The notes: a model not told the origin generated them from the letters alone. A stretch of DNA of 33,367 nucleotides from Clostridiales bacterium (GCA_021202655.1 JAJQCO010000217.1:1-33367), one strand, 5' to 3'. Counted from the first letter of the stretch, positions 1 through 9,109 are shown. Translations and numbers: made by a program.

Positions 1-15
1 CTAAAGATCTTCCCT

Positions 16-41
16 CCCCCTGCAGAGCAGGGGGTTTATTT
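16..41 (+). terminator. Rho-independent terminator of an off-window + strand gene
   Basis: CCCCCTGC-AGA-GCAGGGGG (8-bp perfect stem) followed by TTTATTTTT. Confidence 0.7.
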
Positions 42-60
42 TTACTATGACACAATTAAG

Positions 61-88
61 ATTGGCGCCATTTTGGCGCCAATTTTTT
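61..88 (+). terminator. Terminator-like perfect hairpin
   Basis: ATTGGCGCCA-TTT-TGGCGCCAAT (10-bp perfect stem) followed by a T tract. Confidence 0.6.
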
Positions 89-141
89 GCCGTATCCAAC
101 TACTGCTTAATACTACTTATTGCCCCTTAGCAAATACAAAA

Positions 142-186
142 AAATAGCTACAAACCCGTGATTTTCACTTGGATTTATAGCTATTT
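142..186 (-). terminator. Intrinsic terminator of tRNA-Gln
   Basis: Minus strand AAATAGCTATAAATCC...GGGTTTGTAGCTATTT long stem (with G-U pairs) followed by TTTT. Confidence 0.7.
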
Positions 187-192
187 CCTCAC

Positions 193-264
193 TGGGCTAC
201 AAGGATTCGAACCTTGAAAATGACGGAGTCAGAGTCCGTTGCCTTACCATTTGGCGATAGCCCA
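193..264 (-). tRNA. tRNA-Gln (anticodon CUG)
   Basis: Minus strand TGGGCTATCGCCAAATGGTAAGGCAACGGACTCTGACTCCGTCATTTTCAAGGTTCGAATCCTTGTAGCCCA: cloverleaf arms, GGTTCGAATCC T-arm, anticodon loop CTCTGAC. Confidence 0.92.
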
Positions 265-355
265 TCGCTGCAACAAGCAATATAATACACGAAGAGTTGG
301 TTTTTGTCAAGCGTTTTTTTAATTTTCTCCCGAAGTTTTTTCAATTTCGGTTTTT

Positions 356-1732
356 CTATTCCTTCTTCCACGGTTTCATATCTTCGATTGCATCGACAGG
401 CAGGATTTTCTTCCGGCTCGCAATTAGATAAACGATACCTGCTGTATCTGCCAGAAACCATCCGATCGGAATTGCCCACCAGATTCCCGCCACCCCAATT
501 GAGGAGATCGGCGACAAAAGATAGGCGAGCGCAACACGGGTTCCCAACGAAATGATTGTTAAAACGAGGGACATGGCAGGCTTTCCAATCGCCCGATAGA
601 AACCGTAAAGCAAAAACAGGCAGCCGATCCCGCAATAGAAAGCGCCTTCTATGTGCAGATATCGCACACCTTCTTCTACAATTACCGTTTCTGATGCGGA
701 CACAAAAATCTGCATCAGCTTCTCTGCCTGGAACCACAGAACAAAAGATGCAACGACACAGTAGGTGATGGAAGTCAATGCGGCACATTTGATGCCGTTA
801 ACGACACGCTTCTTTTTATTGGCTCCCTTATTCTGGGCGACAAATGTCGAAAACGCATTGCCATACTCCTGTGCGGGCATATAGGCAAACGAATCAATCT
901 TGACAGCTGCAGCGAATGCCGCCATAATCGTCGTTCCGAAGCTGTTCACCAACCCCTGCACCATCAGAATACCAAGATTCATCACTGACTGCTGCAGACA
1001 GGTAAATACGGAATAACCGGCGATTTCCCGAATCCCTTTGCCATTCAGTTTTATATGGCCAAACGCGCTTCGCATAACAGAATCCTTTTTCCATACATAA
1101 GCACACACTCCGACTCCGGAGATATACTGAGCAAGGATCGTAGCGCCCGCCGCTCCCGGTGTCCCCCATCGAAACGCGACAACGAACAGCAGATCGAGCG
1201 CAATATTGACCATGGTCGAAACACCGAGAAACATCAGGGGTACCACAGCATTCCCCAGCGCTTTCAGATAAGCGGCAAAGAAATTATAGACAAATACCGC
1301 AGGAATCCCTAAAAAAACGATAAAGAGATATTTCCTCGTCAACGTCAGGATTTCCTGTGGAATATTGATCCAGGTAAGAATCTTGTCAAGTGCCAGAATC
1401 GGAATCACTGTCAGAAGGACTGCGACAGCCGCAATCAGTAAAAAGGCCGTTCCCGTTGACTCTTTTAGCTTTTGCTCATCCTTCTGCCCAAAACACAGAG
1501 AGAATACAACGCCGCTTCCCATACAAAGACCCAGAAGAATCGATGTCAGAAAGGTCATCAGCGTATACGCGCTTCCCACGCCTGCCAGTGCATCGGAGCC
1601 AATATAGTTTCCGACCACCCAGGTATCTACCACATTATACATCTGTTGCAACAGGTTTCCAAGCAGCATCGGAAGCGCAAAAATACTGATCGTCCGAAAT
1701 ACAGGCCCTTTTGTCATGTCTCCCTGCATCAT
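356..1732 (-). CDS. MATE family efflux transporter
   Basis: Polytopic ORF with MATE signatures (GPVFRTISIFALPMLLGNLLQQMYNVVDTWVVGNYIG). Start refined to the ATG overlapping the truA TGA (ATGA), preceded by GGAGG. Confidence 0.9.
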   Translation of the reverse strand: MMQGDMTKGPVFRTISIFALPMLLGNLLQQMYNVVDTWVVGNYIGSDALAGVGSAYTLMTFLTSILLGLCMGSGVVFSLCFGQKDEQKLKESTGTAFLLIAAVAVLLTVIPILALDKILTWINIPQEILTLTRKYLFIVFLGIPAVFVYNFFAAYLKALGNAVVPLMFLGVSTMVNIALDLLFVVAFRWGTPGAAGATILAQYISGVGVCAYVWKKDSVMRSAFGHIKLNGKGIREIAGYSVFTCLQQSVMNLGILMVQGLVNSFGTTIMAAFAAAVKIDSFAYMPAQEYGNAFSTFVAQNKGANKKKRVVNGIKCAALTSITYCVVASFVLWFQAEKLMQIFVSASETVIVEEGVRYLHIEGAFYCGIGCLFLLYGFYRAIGKPAMSLVLTIISLGTRVALAYLLSPISSIGVAGIWWAIPIGWFLADTAGIVYLIASRKKILPVDAIEDMKPWKKE

Positions 1733-2940
1733 GACATCCTCCATGAGTTGTCATCAACGGCCATGTACCATCTGGGAGCTGAAAGCGCAGGGACATCTGT
1801 CCCGGGCATGTTCCCGCAAATCCGGAGGGTACGGGTCTCCTCGTCTGTCAGTCTCTCCACATCCATGGCCGCCTGCTCTCTGTCCGGCTCCTTAATCCGG
1901 TAAAAGCCGAGGCGGGCGCCGGGGCACAGACGGCTGTCGCCGCCCGAACGACAGAACCTGCCACTGACAGCTTCTTCCATATGCTTTGGCACATGAGAAT
2001 CCTCTCGCTCCTGGTCGGCCAGATACACACGGTTTGCGCCATTCTGAAAGGAACGGTGGATATTGCGGACAAGCAGGCTCTCCCACTCCTCGTCCTGGCA
2101 GTGCTCAATCGCAAGATATGCCGCCTTTTCCTCCCTGATATGGGACTGAAGCATGGCATATTTCCAATGCCGGTTCTCGCCGCAACGCCAGGCGGGGAGC
2201 TCCTTCTCATATTGCAGGCTGACCAGCGTCAGCCCCTTTGCCATCGCGGTCTGCCCGGCCAGACGCCGATCACGCGCCTCGAGAATCTCTTCGACACGCT
2301 GCGGCGGACAGGCTCCCTTGCCGACCTGGATCAGTGTGCCTGCCATGATGCGCACCATGTGATAGAGGAAGCCGCTCCCGCTCACACGAATGGTAATGAC
2401 ATCGTTCTCCCGACAGATATCCAGGCTGTAAATGGTGCGCACGGTGTCCTCATCCTTCATCCGCAGGGTGCAAAAGCTCCTGAAATCATGCTCGCCGATC
2501 AGATACTGCGCGCCCTGGCGCATCCGCTCCACGTCGAGCGGGGTATGGCAGTGAAAGGCATACAGGCGTTCAAGCGGCATCGGGATCCGGCAATTCAGGA
2601 TCCGATATTCATAGGTCTTCGTGCAGTTTGCCCTGCGCGGATGCCACGAAAGGGACACCTCCTCTGACGACTGCACCCGGATGTCCTCCGGCAGGCTCTG
2701 ATTCAGAGCCTGGCAGACCTTATCCGGCGCCATCCGGTTTTCCGTAGCAGCCACAGCGACCTGTCCCCGCGCGTGGACGCCGGAATCTGTCCGGCTGGCT
2801 CCGATGACCGCGATCGGCTCCTTCATCAGATCGGTTAAGGCCCGGTTCAGGACCTCCTCCACTGTGATTCCGTTTGGCTGGAGCTGCCATCCGTGATAAT
2901 TTGTGCCGTCATAGGCCACCACCAGTTTGATCCGCTTCAT
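1729..2940 (-). CDS. truA: tRNA pseudouridine synthase A with ~145-aa C-terminal extension
   Basis: MKRIKLVVAYDGTNYHGWQLQPNG, GASRTDSGVHARGQVA catalytic motif, FLYHMVRIMAGTLIQVGKG; 403 aa. Confidence 0.93.
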   Translation of the reverse strand: MKRIKLVVAYDGTNYHGWQLQPNGITVEEVLNRALTDLMKEPIAVIGASRTDSGVHARGQVAVAATENRMAPDKVCQALNQSLPEDIRVQSSEEVSLSWHPRRANCTKTYEYRILNCRIPMPLERLYAFHCHTPLDVERMRQGAQYLIGEHDFRSFCTLRMKDEDTVRTIYSLDICRENDVITIRVSGSGFLYHMVRIMAGTLIQVGKGACPPQRVEEILEARDRRLAGQTAMAKGLTLVSLQYEKELPAWRCGENRHWKYAMLQSHIREEKAAYLAIEHCQDEEWESLLVRNIHRSFQNGANRVYLADQEREDSHVPKHMEEAVSGRFCRSGGDSRLCPGARLGFYRIKEPDREQAAMDVERLTDEETRTLRICGNMPGTDVPALSAPRWYMAVDDNSWRMS

Positions 2941-2959
2941 AAAAGACTCCTCAATGCCG

Positions 2960-3754
2960 TCATGCGCGCAAAACGATCACAATTGCCAGATAGACCACGT
3001 ACACCAGGTAGGTCACACGGTCGCGCCTTGCGTAATGAAGCGGCTTCATCTTTGTCCGGCCTGCCCCGCCGTGATAGCAGCGGGCCTCCATCGCCATCGC
3101 CAGATCTGTGGCGCGGCGAAAGGCAGAGATAAAAAGCGGCACCAGAAGCGGCACCATCGCCTTCGCCTTGCGGATCAGGTTCCCGCTCTCGAAATCCGCG
3201 CCCCGCGCCATCTGCGCCTTCATAATCTTATCGGTTTCCTCTACCAGAATCGGAATGAAGCGAAGCGCAATCGACATCATCATGGACACTTCATGCACCG
3301 GCACGCCGATCTGATTTAAAAATCCCAGACTCTTCTCCAGCCCATCCGTCAGCTCATTCGGCGTCGTCGTCAGCGTCATGACGGAAGAGCCGATCACCAG
3401 ATAGATCAGGCGAAGCGCCATAAAAGCAGCCATCCGCAGACCTTCCCAGGTCAGGTTCAGGAATCCAACCTTTACGATCGTCTGCCCCGGCGTCAGAAAC
3501 AGATTAAAGCTGACGCTGATCAGCAAAAGGACAATCACCGCCCTCAGCCCCCGAACCATGAAGCTAAACGGCACCCTCGAGAGACGAATACACAGGATCA
3601 GAAACAGGGTCGCCGCCACGTAGTCCGCAACACTGTTGGCGAGAAAGAGAGAAATGATAAAAATCAGCGTCCCAAACAGCTTGGTTCGCGGATCCAACCG
3701 GTGCAGGACAGAATCAACCGGGTAATATTGCCCCAATGTAATCTCTCGTATCAT
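2960..3754 (-). CDS. ecfT: Energy-coupling factor transporter transmembrane protein EcfT
   Basis: MIREITLGQYYPVDSVLHRLDPRTKL and ARGADFESGN / ARCYHGG motifs; ATGA overlap with the upstream ATPase gene. Confidence 0.92.
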   Translation of the reverse strand: MIREITLGQYYPVDSVLHRLDPRTKLFGTLIFIISLFLANSVADYVAATLFLILCIRLSRVPFSFMVRGLRAVIVLLLISVSFNLFLTPGQTIVKVGFLNLTWEGLRMAAFMALRLIYLVIGSSVMTLTTTPNELTDGLEKSLGFLNQIGVPVHEVSMMMSIALRFIPILVEETDKIMKAQMARGADFESGNLIRKAKAMVPLLVPLFISAFRRATDLAMAMEARCYHGGAGRTKMKPLHYARRDRVTYLVYVVYLAIVIVLRA

Positions 3755-4677
3755 GATCTCTGTTCCGCCTTTCCCTCCGCGCGTTTTGAGACGCCCTTCT
3801 TTCCGCTCCTCTTTTTCGTGGAATCTGTCTTTCCGAGCAGCGCAAGGATCGCCTCACGCGCCTCCTCCACCGTCGTAATATCATCCGCAATCGGCACGCC
3901 GTGTTCCCTCAGCCCGTGAACAATATAGGTGATCTGCGGCGCGGCCAGGCCGATCTTCTCAAGCTCCTTATAATGGGCAAAGACCTCCTTCGGCGCTGCG
4001 TCAAACACCTTCTCGCCGTGGTTCATCACGATAATCCGGTCCGCATATCTGGCAATGTCCTCCATGCTGTGAGACACCAGAATGATCGTCATGTGTCTCT
4101 TTTTGTGGAGCTCCGAAATTTCCTCCAGGATCTCATCCCTGCCCTTCGGATCCAGTCCGGCTGTCGGCTCGTCCAGGATCAGCACCTCCGGCTGCATGGC
4201 CAGCACCCCGGCAATGGCCACACGCCGCTTCTGTCCGCCGGACAGCTCAAAGGGCGACTGCCTCCAGAAGCGCTCCTCCAGGCCGACCGCGCGAAGCGCA
4301 TCCTTTGCCCGCTCTTCGATCTCTTCCTTCGGGAGAGCCTGATTCTTCGGCCCGAAGCAAACGTCGGTAAAGACATCGACCTCAAACAGCTGATGCTCCG
4401 GATACTGGAACACCAGACCTACCTTGCCGCGAAGGGCCTTCATATTGTAACCATCCGCGTAAATATTCTCGCCGTTATAGCAGATCGTCCCGCTGTTCGC
4501 CCGCAGCAGGCCGTTCAGATGCTGGATCAGCGTAGACTTGCCGGAACCGGTATGCCCGATCAGGCCGACAAACTCACCGTCTGTGATCTCAAAGCTGACG
4601 TCCTTCAGCGCATATTGCTCGTAGGCCGTCCCCTGGCTGTATATATAATTCAGATTCTCTGCCTTGATCGACATCAT
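3751..4677 (-). CDS. ecfA2: Energy-coupling factor transporter ATPase EcfA2
   Basis: Walker A GHTGSGKS, Q-loop FQYPEHQLFE, signature LSGGQKRRVAIAG, Walker B LILDEPTAGLDP. Confidence 0.93.
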   Translation of the reverse strand: MMSIKAENLNYIYSQGTAYEQYALKDVSFEITDGEFVGLIGHTGSGKSTLIQHLNGLLRANSGTICYNGENIYADGYNMKALRGKVGLVFQYPEHQLFEVDVFTDVCFGPKNQALPKEEIEERAKDALRAVGLEERFWRQSPFELSGGQKRRVAIAGVLAMQPEVLILDEPTAGLDPKGRDEILEEISELHKKRHMTIILVSHSMEDIARYADRIIVMNHGEKVFDAAPKEVFAHYKELEKIGLAAPQITYIVHGLREHGVPIADDITTVEEAREAILALLGKTDSTKKRSGKKGVSKRAEGKAEQRS

Positions 4678-5567
4678 CTCTCTCCTTCCAGCCTGACCTG
4701 TTCCGGAAACCGATCCTTCATCAGAGGAAGCAGGGCATCCATCATCTCATCCATGGTCAGCACGCACTCCGGAAGCTCCACCCCCGACTGGCGAAGCTCG
4801 TAGGCCAGCTCCGTCACCTGCGGCACATCCAGACGATAGGACTTCAGCTCCTTCACACGGGAAAAGATCTCGCGCGGCGTCCCGTCCATGACAATCCTTC
4901 CGTCATCCATCACGATCACCCGCCCGGCGTCGATCACCTCTTCCATGTAATGGGTAATCAGTAGAATCGTGATCCCCTCCTTCTCATTCAGCTCATGAAG
5001 GGTGGCAATCACCTCTCTGCGCCCGTTCGGATCAAGCATGGCCGTCGGCTCGTCCAGTACAATACACTCCGGCTTCATCGCCATGACCCCGGCGATCGCC
5101 ACCCGCTGCTTCTGGCCGCCGGACAGCTTATTGGGGGACTTCAGCCGATAAGCGGTCATACCCACCGCCTCCAGGCTCTCATCTACCCGACGCCAGATCT
5201 CATCCGTCGGCACGCCCATATTCTCCGGTCCGAAGCCGACGTCCTCCTCGACGATATTGCCGATGATCTGATTGTCCGGATTCTGGAATACCATCCCGGC
5301 TGTCCTGCGGATATCCCAGATATGAGAGTCATCCGCCGTATTCATCTCCGAAATCCAGACGGTTCCCTCTGTCGGAAGGAGGATGCCGTTGATCTGCTTG
5401 GCAAAGGTGGATTTGCCCGATCCGTTGTGTCCCAGGATCGCCACGAAATCGCCCTTCCTGATATCCACCGTCATATTGTCGATCGCCCGATTCACTTCCT
5501 CAATATGGTCGTCCTCATCGCGGCGAATATAATCATATATCAGTTTAGAAGCCCTGATTATTCCCAT
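4674..5567 (-). CDS. ecfA1: Energy-coupling factor transporter ATPase EcfA1
   Basis: Walker A GHNGSGKS, LSGGQKQRVAIAG, IVLDEPTAMLDP. Start set at MGIIRASKLIYDY (AGAGAGAGG upstream) rather than the longer ORF to 5783. Confidence 0.9.
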   Translation of the reverse strand: MGIIRASKLIYDYIRRDEDDHIEEVNRAIDNMTVDIRKGDFVAILGHNGSGKSTFAKQINGILLPTEGTVWISEMNTADDSHIWDIRRTAGMVFQNPDNQIIGNIVEEDVGFGPENMGVPTDEIWRRVDESLEAVGMTAYRLKSPNKLSGGQKQRVAIAGVMAMKPECIVLDEPTAMLDPNGRREVIATLHELNEKEGITILLITHYMEEVIDAGRVIVMDDGRIVMDGTPREIFSRVKELKSYRLDVPQVTELAYELRQSGVELPECVLTMDEMMDALLPLMKDRFPEQVRLEGER

Positions 5568-5790
5568 TCTGTGAAGCCTCTCTCTTCTGCGTTCTGCCTG
5601 TGAAGCCATGTGTGTCATCTGCCGGTAAACAGCAGCTATGTAAACCAACCGGTCCGACACAGGTTTACATTTCCCTATCTTACGCGATCCAGACACTTCC
5701 GTCAAGCACTTCCTTGACAAAATTGCTCCTGCCTTGCAAATGGCGGGGATACGCCGCAACCCACAACTGCGTTTAAGACACATGGAAAAA

Positions 5791-5815
5791 CGGCGGTATG
5801 ACTGTGACCGCCGCT
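5791..5815 (-). terminator. Intrinsic terminator after the 5863..6759 gene
   Basis: Minus strand CGGCGGT-(C)ACAGTCAT-ACCGCCG followed by TTTTT. Confidence 0.7.
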
Positions 5816-5862
5816 TCTTTTCCCAATCTTATTTTTCTGATTCCCCGGCAACCGGATATCCC

Positions 5863-6759
5863 CTAGTCCTCCGTCCCGCTTACCACCGACTGGCGGAGTC
5901 CGCTGTCATTCACATAATATCCGTCAACCGTCGTGTTCGTGGCAAGTGTCCCATCCTCATTGAGATAGTAATATTTGCCCGGAAGATCCATAATCCATCC
6001 GGTCTGTACCTTTCCATCGTCGTCCGAGTAATACCAGTTTTCATTCCAGACAAACCAGCCGGTCGCCAGCCTTCCGTCGTCATCGCTCAGATAATAGGTT
6101 TCCCCGTCTACCGTCTGGAATCCCGTCAGGCGATATCCCTCCTCGTCCATCAGATACCAGCTGCCCTGGATCAGATTCCAGCCCGCGCCAAGATACTCGC
6201 CGTCCTGATCCTGATATTTACTCCCGTTCAGATAATTGCGCCAAATGCCGCCCGTAATCCCCTGAACCGCGCTCTCCGTAAAATCTACGATCGGCGAGGC
6301 GACCCAGTCGCCCGCCACAACCCATGCCTGCTCGCTGGTTTTGGGCACCGCGCGCACGGCAAAGAAATACGAATGCTTGTCGTTCATGTATTCACTGAAA
6401 TCATAGCGCTGCTGGGTGGTCCGCTTCATCGTCACGCACTCGCTCTCCGCGGTCAGCTCCTCCAGCTTCGAATTGGAAAGGCCCTTGCGGTTTTCCGCGT
6501 CCTCCTCATCGTCCAGATCCACATAATCCGCGATGTAAAGCCTCACCTGATATTCATGCGCCTTGCTGACGGACGTCCACTTCGCTACCGTGTCCGATTC
6601 CCAGTACGCATACTTGGGATCTCCGAGATAGCGGGTCTCCACCTCCTTGTCAGAAGCCAGCGCCTGAACAGGCGTCATGGCGCCGACCCAGGCAACGGCC
6701 ATCGTGAGCGTGGCCAAAAACAGCGCCAGTCTCTTCTGCATCTTCTTTCCTGTCTTCAT
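5863..6759 (-). CDS. Secreted protein with Fn3-like module and C-terminal cell-wall-binding (choline-binding-like) repeats
   Basis: Signal peptide MKTGKKMQKRLALFLATLTMAVAWVGAMTPVQALA; repeats such as WNLIQGSWYLMDEEGYRLTGFQTVDGETYYLSDDDGRLATGW; SD AAAGGGG before ATG at 6759. Confidence 0.85.
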   Translation of the reverse strand: MKTGKKMQKRLALFLATLTMAVAWVGAMTPVQALASDKEVETRYLGDPKYAYWESDTVAKWTSVSKAHEYQVRLYIADYVDLDDEEDAENRKGLSNSKLEELTAESECVTMKRTTQQRYDFSEYMNDKHSYFFAVRAVPKTSEQAWVVAGDWVASPIVDFTESAVQGITGGIWRNYLNGSKYQDQDGEYLGAGWNLIQGSWYLMDEEGYRLTGFQTVDGETYYLSDDDGRLATGWFVWNENWYYSDDDGKVQTGWIMDLPGKYYYLNEDGTLATNTTVDGYYVNDSGLRQSVVSGTED

Positions 6760-6874
6760 CCCGATCGTCCCCTTTCCATCTTCCTTCCCTTTTAAACCCC
6801 GGTATCTCTTTTTAGTATACCTTCTGTCTATGAAGAATCTGTGAAAGGAAGGTGTGGATTCTATGAGAAACAGC

Positions 6875-8170
6875 TCACTTATTCCAGACGCCGTTTTCAT
6901 CAACATAAAAGGTGTCCACCAGGGTATCGTAGGCCATCTCGCCGGAGCCCGGATAAAAATAATACATATTTCCGTCAATCTCCAGCCAGCCCTCCGCCAT
7001 TGCCCCGGTTTCCGTCAGATAATACGTGCGGTCTCCGAGCTTCAGCCAGCGACTTTTCAGAAGACATCCCAGAAATTCATCCTGCGTCTCGTTCGCATAA
7101 TACCACTGACGGTTCCACTCAATCCATCCGGTCCGCATGGCGCCGCTTTCCTCTATATAATAGGTCTGGCCATTGATATTCTGCCAGCCGGTTAACATCC
7201 TTCCGTCGCTTCCAAACAGATAATCGATCCCGTTCACGCTAAGCCAGCCGCTCGCCGCATATGTGCCGTCCGGATAATAATAATACCAGGCGTCGCTGAT
7301 GTACTGCCAGCCGACTGTCGTATTCCCGGCAGACGCAGCTCCCGGCTCCGCCGATTCGCTGCCGTCTGCACTCTCCTGCCCGGTTCCGTCCGAGACGTCC
7401 TCCTCCGCGATATAGAGCTCGTCCGATTCCACCCAGTCGCTGCTCTTTCCATAATCCTCATCATCGCTGGTCTTCGCAATCGTCCGCACCCGGAAGGTAT
7501 ACGTCCCCTCCTTCGTCATATAGGGATAAAAATTGTACGAGCGGGACGTCGTCGTCTTCGAAAAAATCTTCGTGCTGCCCCTGCGAAGCTCCGCCTGATA
7601 CTTTCCGGTATCGCCGTCATCCGGGGCGCTCCACTTGGCCGTCCCCATCGTATTGTCCTTCCAGTAGACGTCCTCCGGCTCCCCGAAGGTTCCCTCAATC
7701 GCCTTCACCTTAAGCTTGACGACCAGATTGCTCCCGCTCTTGCTCGCGCTGACAAAGGTCCCCTTCTTTATCGTCACGTTGCTGGACTTATAACTGCCCT
7801 TGAACCGGTAATCATAATCTCCGATCGAATTCGGCGACAGCGTGACCTTCATTGTGGGCGTGTCCCCCACTTCCATGGTCTTTGAGGTGGACGTCACCCA
7901 CTCCGCATCCACAATCGAATACTTGTCGTAGGAATTCGTCACACAGATATCGCCGGAAGAAACGTCGTTATCGCTTCCGGAGTTGTTGTAATCAATCGAG
8001 GGAAGCGTATCGCCGGCTACCAGAGAGGAATGAACCGTCAGCTTCACATCCGTGATCGTCTTATCGGAGGAAGCCGCCGAGGAGAGCAAACCCACTCCTC
8101 CCAATGTTCGTCACCTCACAATCATCCCTGCCAGCCTCGGGGCGCTCCACCTGATATATGGGTGTCTCAT
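6875..8170 (-). pseudogene. Fn3-like / cell-wall-binding repeat protein interrupted by an in-frame TGA at codon 20 (or TTG-started downstream ORF 6875..8104 behind a 19-codon leader ORF)
   Basis: ATG at 8170 with AGGGGGG SD reads MRHPYIRWSAPRLAGMIVR-TGA(8111-8113)-RTLGGVGLLSSAASSDKTITDV... in the same frame. C-terminal GWQYISDAWYYYYPDGTYAASGWLSVNGIDYLFGSDGRMLTGW repeats. Confidence 0.65.
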
Positions 8171-8231
8171 GGGATATCCCCCCTTCGCGCTTTTATTCAT
8201 AACCGTTTCCATCGGATATCTTCCTGGTTTC

Positions 8232-8260
8232 ATTATACGATTCTGTGTCCCTGTGGTCAA
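8232..8260 (-). promoter_or_regulatory. Sigma-A promoter for the 6875..8170 gene
   Basis: Minus strand TTGACC-N17-TATAAT, close to consensus, ~60 bp upstream of ATG 8170. Confidence 0.8.
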
Positions 8261-8284
8261 CTTAAGATATTCTGACAAATGTGC

Positions 8285-8324
8285 ATAAAAAAAGAGTATC
8301 TGCTAACAGCGGTCAGATACTCTT
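8285..8324 (-). terminator. Intrinsic terminator of the 8357..9109 gene
   Basis: AAGAGTATCTG...CAGATACTCTT 11-bp perfect stem followed on the minus strand by a T-rich tract (TTTTTT). Confidence 0.8.
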
Positions 8325-8356
8325 CTTTGTATGTGTGCTTTACGCCCATCTGCTGT

Positions 8357-9109
8357 TTAATAGCAGATAATCCACGCCGTACCGGATGTCTCAAACGTAC
8401 CGGTCACCCACTGCTGCTCCAGGTTCTGGCTGGTAGCCGGCAGAATCTCAAAGGATTTGCTGTAGTTATTGTAGAACAACCACGCAAGCGTTCCTTCGCT
8501 CGGGATCTGGTTGCAGTAAATCTTCAGGTTAACCGGTGAATGCTCAAGCACCTCGCCGGTTGCCTGATCCTCATCAATAATTGCCATCGACTTACTGATG
8601 ACGCGATAGTTCATCGGATTCAGCAAGGCAGCCACACTGCTGATATCACCTGCATCCACCGCATTAATGATATTGACATCCGACTCAGGCAGACCTGCCA
8701 TCTTGCCCGGATGCTCGTCGCGAATCTCGGCATTGATATTTACATCGCCGACATAGCCCCATCCATCTCCCACATTGGATACCCACTGGTCAAAAGCATT
8801 GTAGGTATCGACAATCAGGGCATGGATATAATAATCGTCGCCGGATCCTGTCGCATAGCTGTCGATTACAGAGAGCGTCGATCCGTCGCTCGTCGTGACG
8901 GATGATACCGTACCGGATGTCGTCGTGGTCGAGGTCGCAACGCCGCCAACGGAAACCACCGATCCACTGCTCGAGCTGGAGCTTCCGCCGCCACCGCCAC
9001 CGCCGCTGCTGCTGTGGCTCTTAGATGTGCTGCTTGCCGCGAATACGGCTGCCGGCGCCATCACAAGAGCAAGGGCAATGGCAAGCGCCATCAATCCTTT
9101 CTTTCTCAT
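8357..9109 (-). CDS. Secreted protein with Ser/Gly-rich low-complexity N-terminus and uncharacterised C-terminal domain
   Basis: Signal peptide MRKKGLMALAIALALVMAPAAVFA, then SSTSKSHSSSGGGGGGGSSSSSSG; GGAAGG SD before ATG 9109. Confidence 0.8.
   Translation of the reverse strand: MRKKGLMALAIALALVMAPAAVFAASSTSKSHSSSGGGGGGGSSSSSSGSVVSVGGVATSTTTTSGTVSSVTTSDGSTLSVIDSYATGSGDDYYIHALIVDTYNAFDQWVSNVGDGWGYVGDVNINAEIRDEHPGKMAGLPESDVNIINAVDAGDISSVAALLNPMNYRVISKSMAIIDEDQATGEVLEHSPVNLKIYCNQIPSEGTLAWLFYNNYSKSFEILPATSQNLEQQWVTGTFETSGTAWIICY

Noticed and set aside
189-788. 199-aa minus-strand ORF
   Set aside because: Overlaps tRNA-Gln and the 3' part of the MATE gene out of frame; composition is typical of an off-frame translation.
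3901-4803. 300-aa plus-strand ORF
   Set aside because: Antisense to ecfA2/ecfA1; no recognisable motifs.
5568-5783. N-terminal extension of EcfA1 in the ORF track
   Set aside because: Extension MCLKRSCGLRRIPAICK... is not ATPase-like; the internal ATG at 5567 has an SD and gives the normal EcfA1 N-terminus.
5734-6795. 353-aa plus-strand ORF
   Set aside because: Antisense to the 5863..6759 wall-binding repeat gene, which has a signal peptide, SD and terminator.
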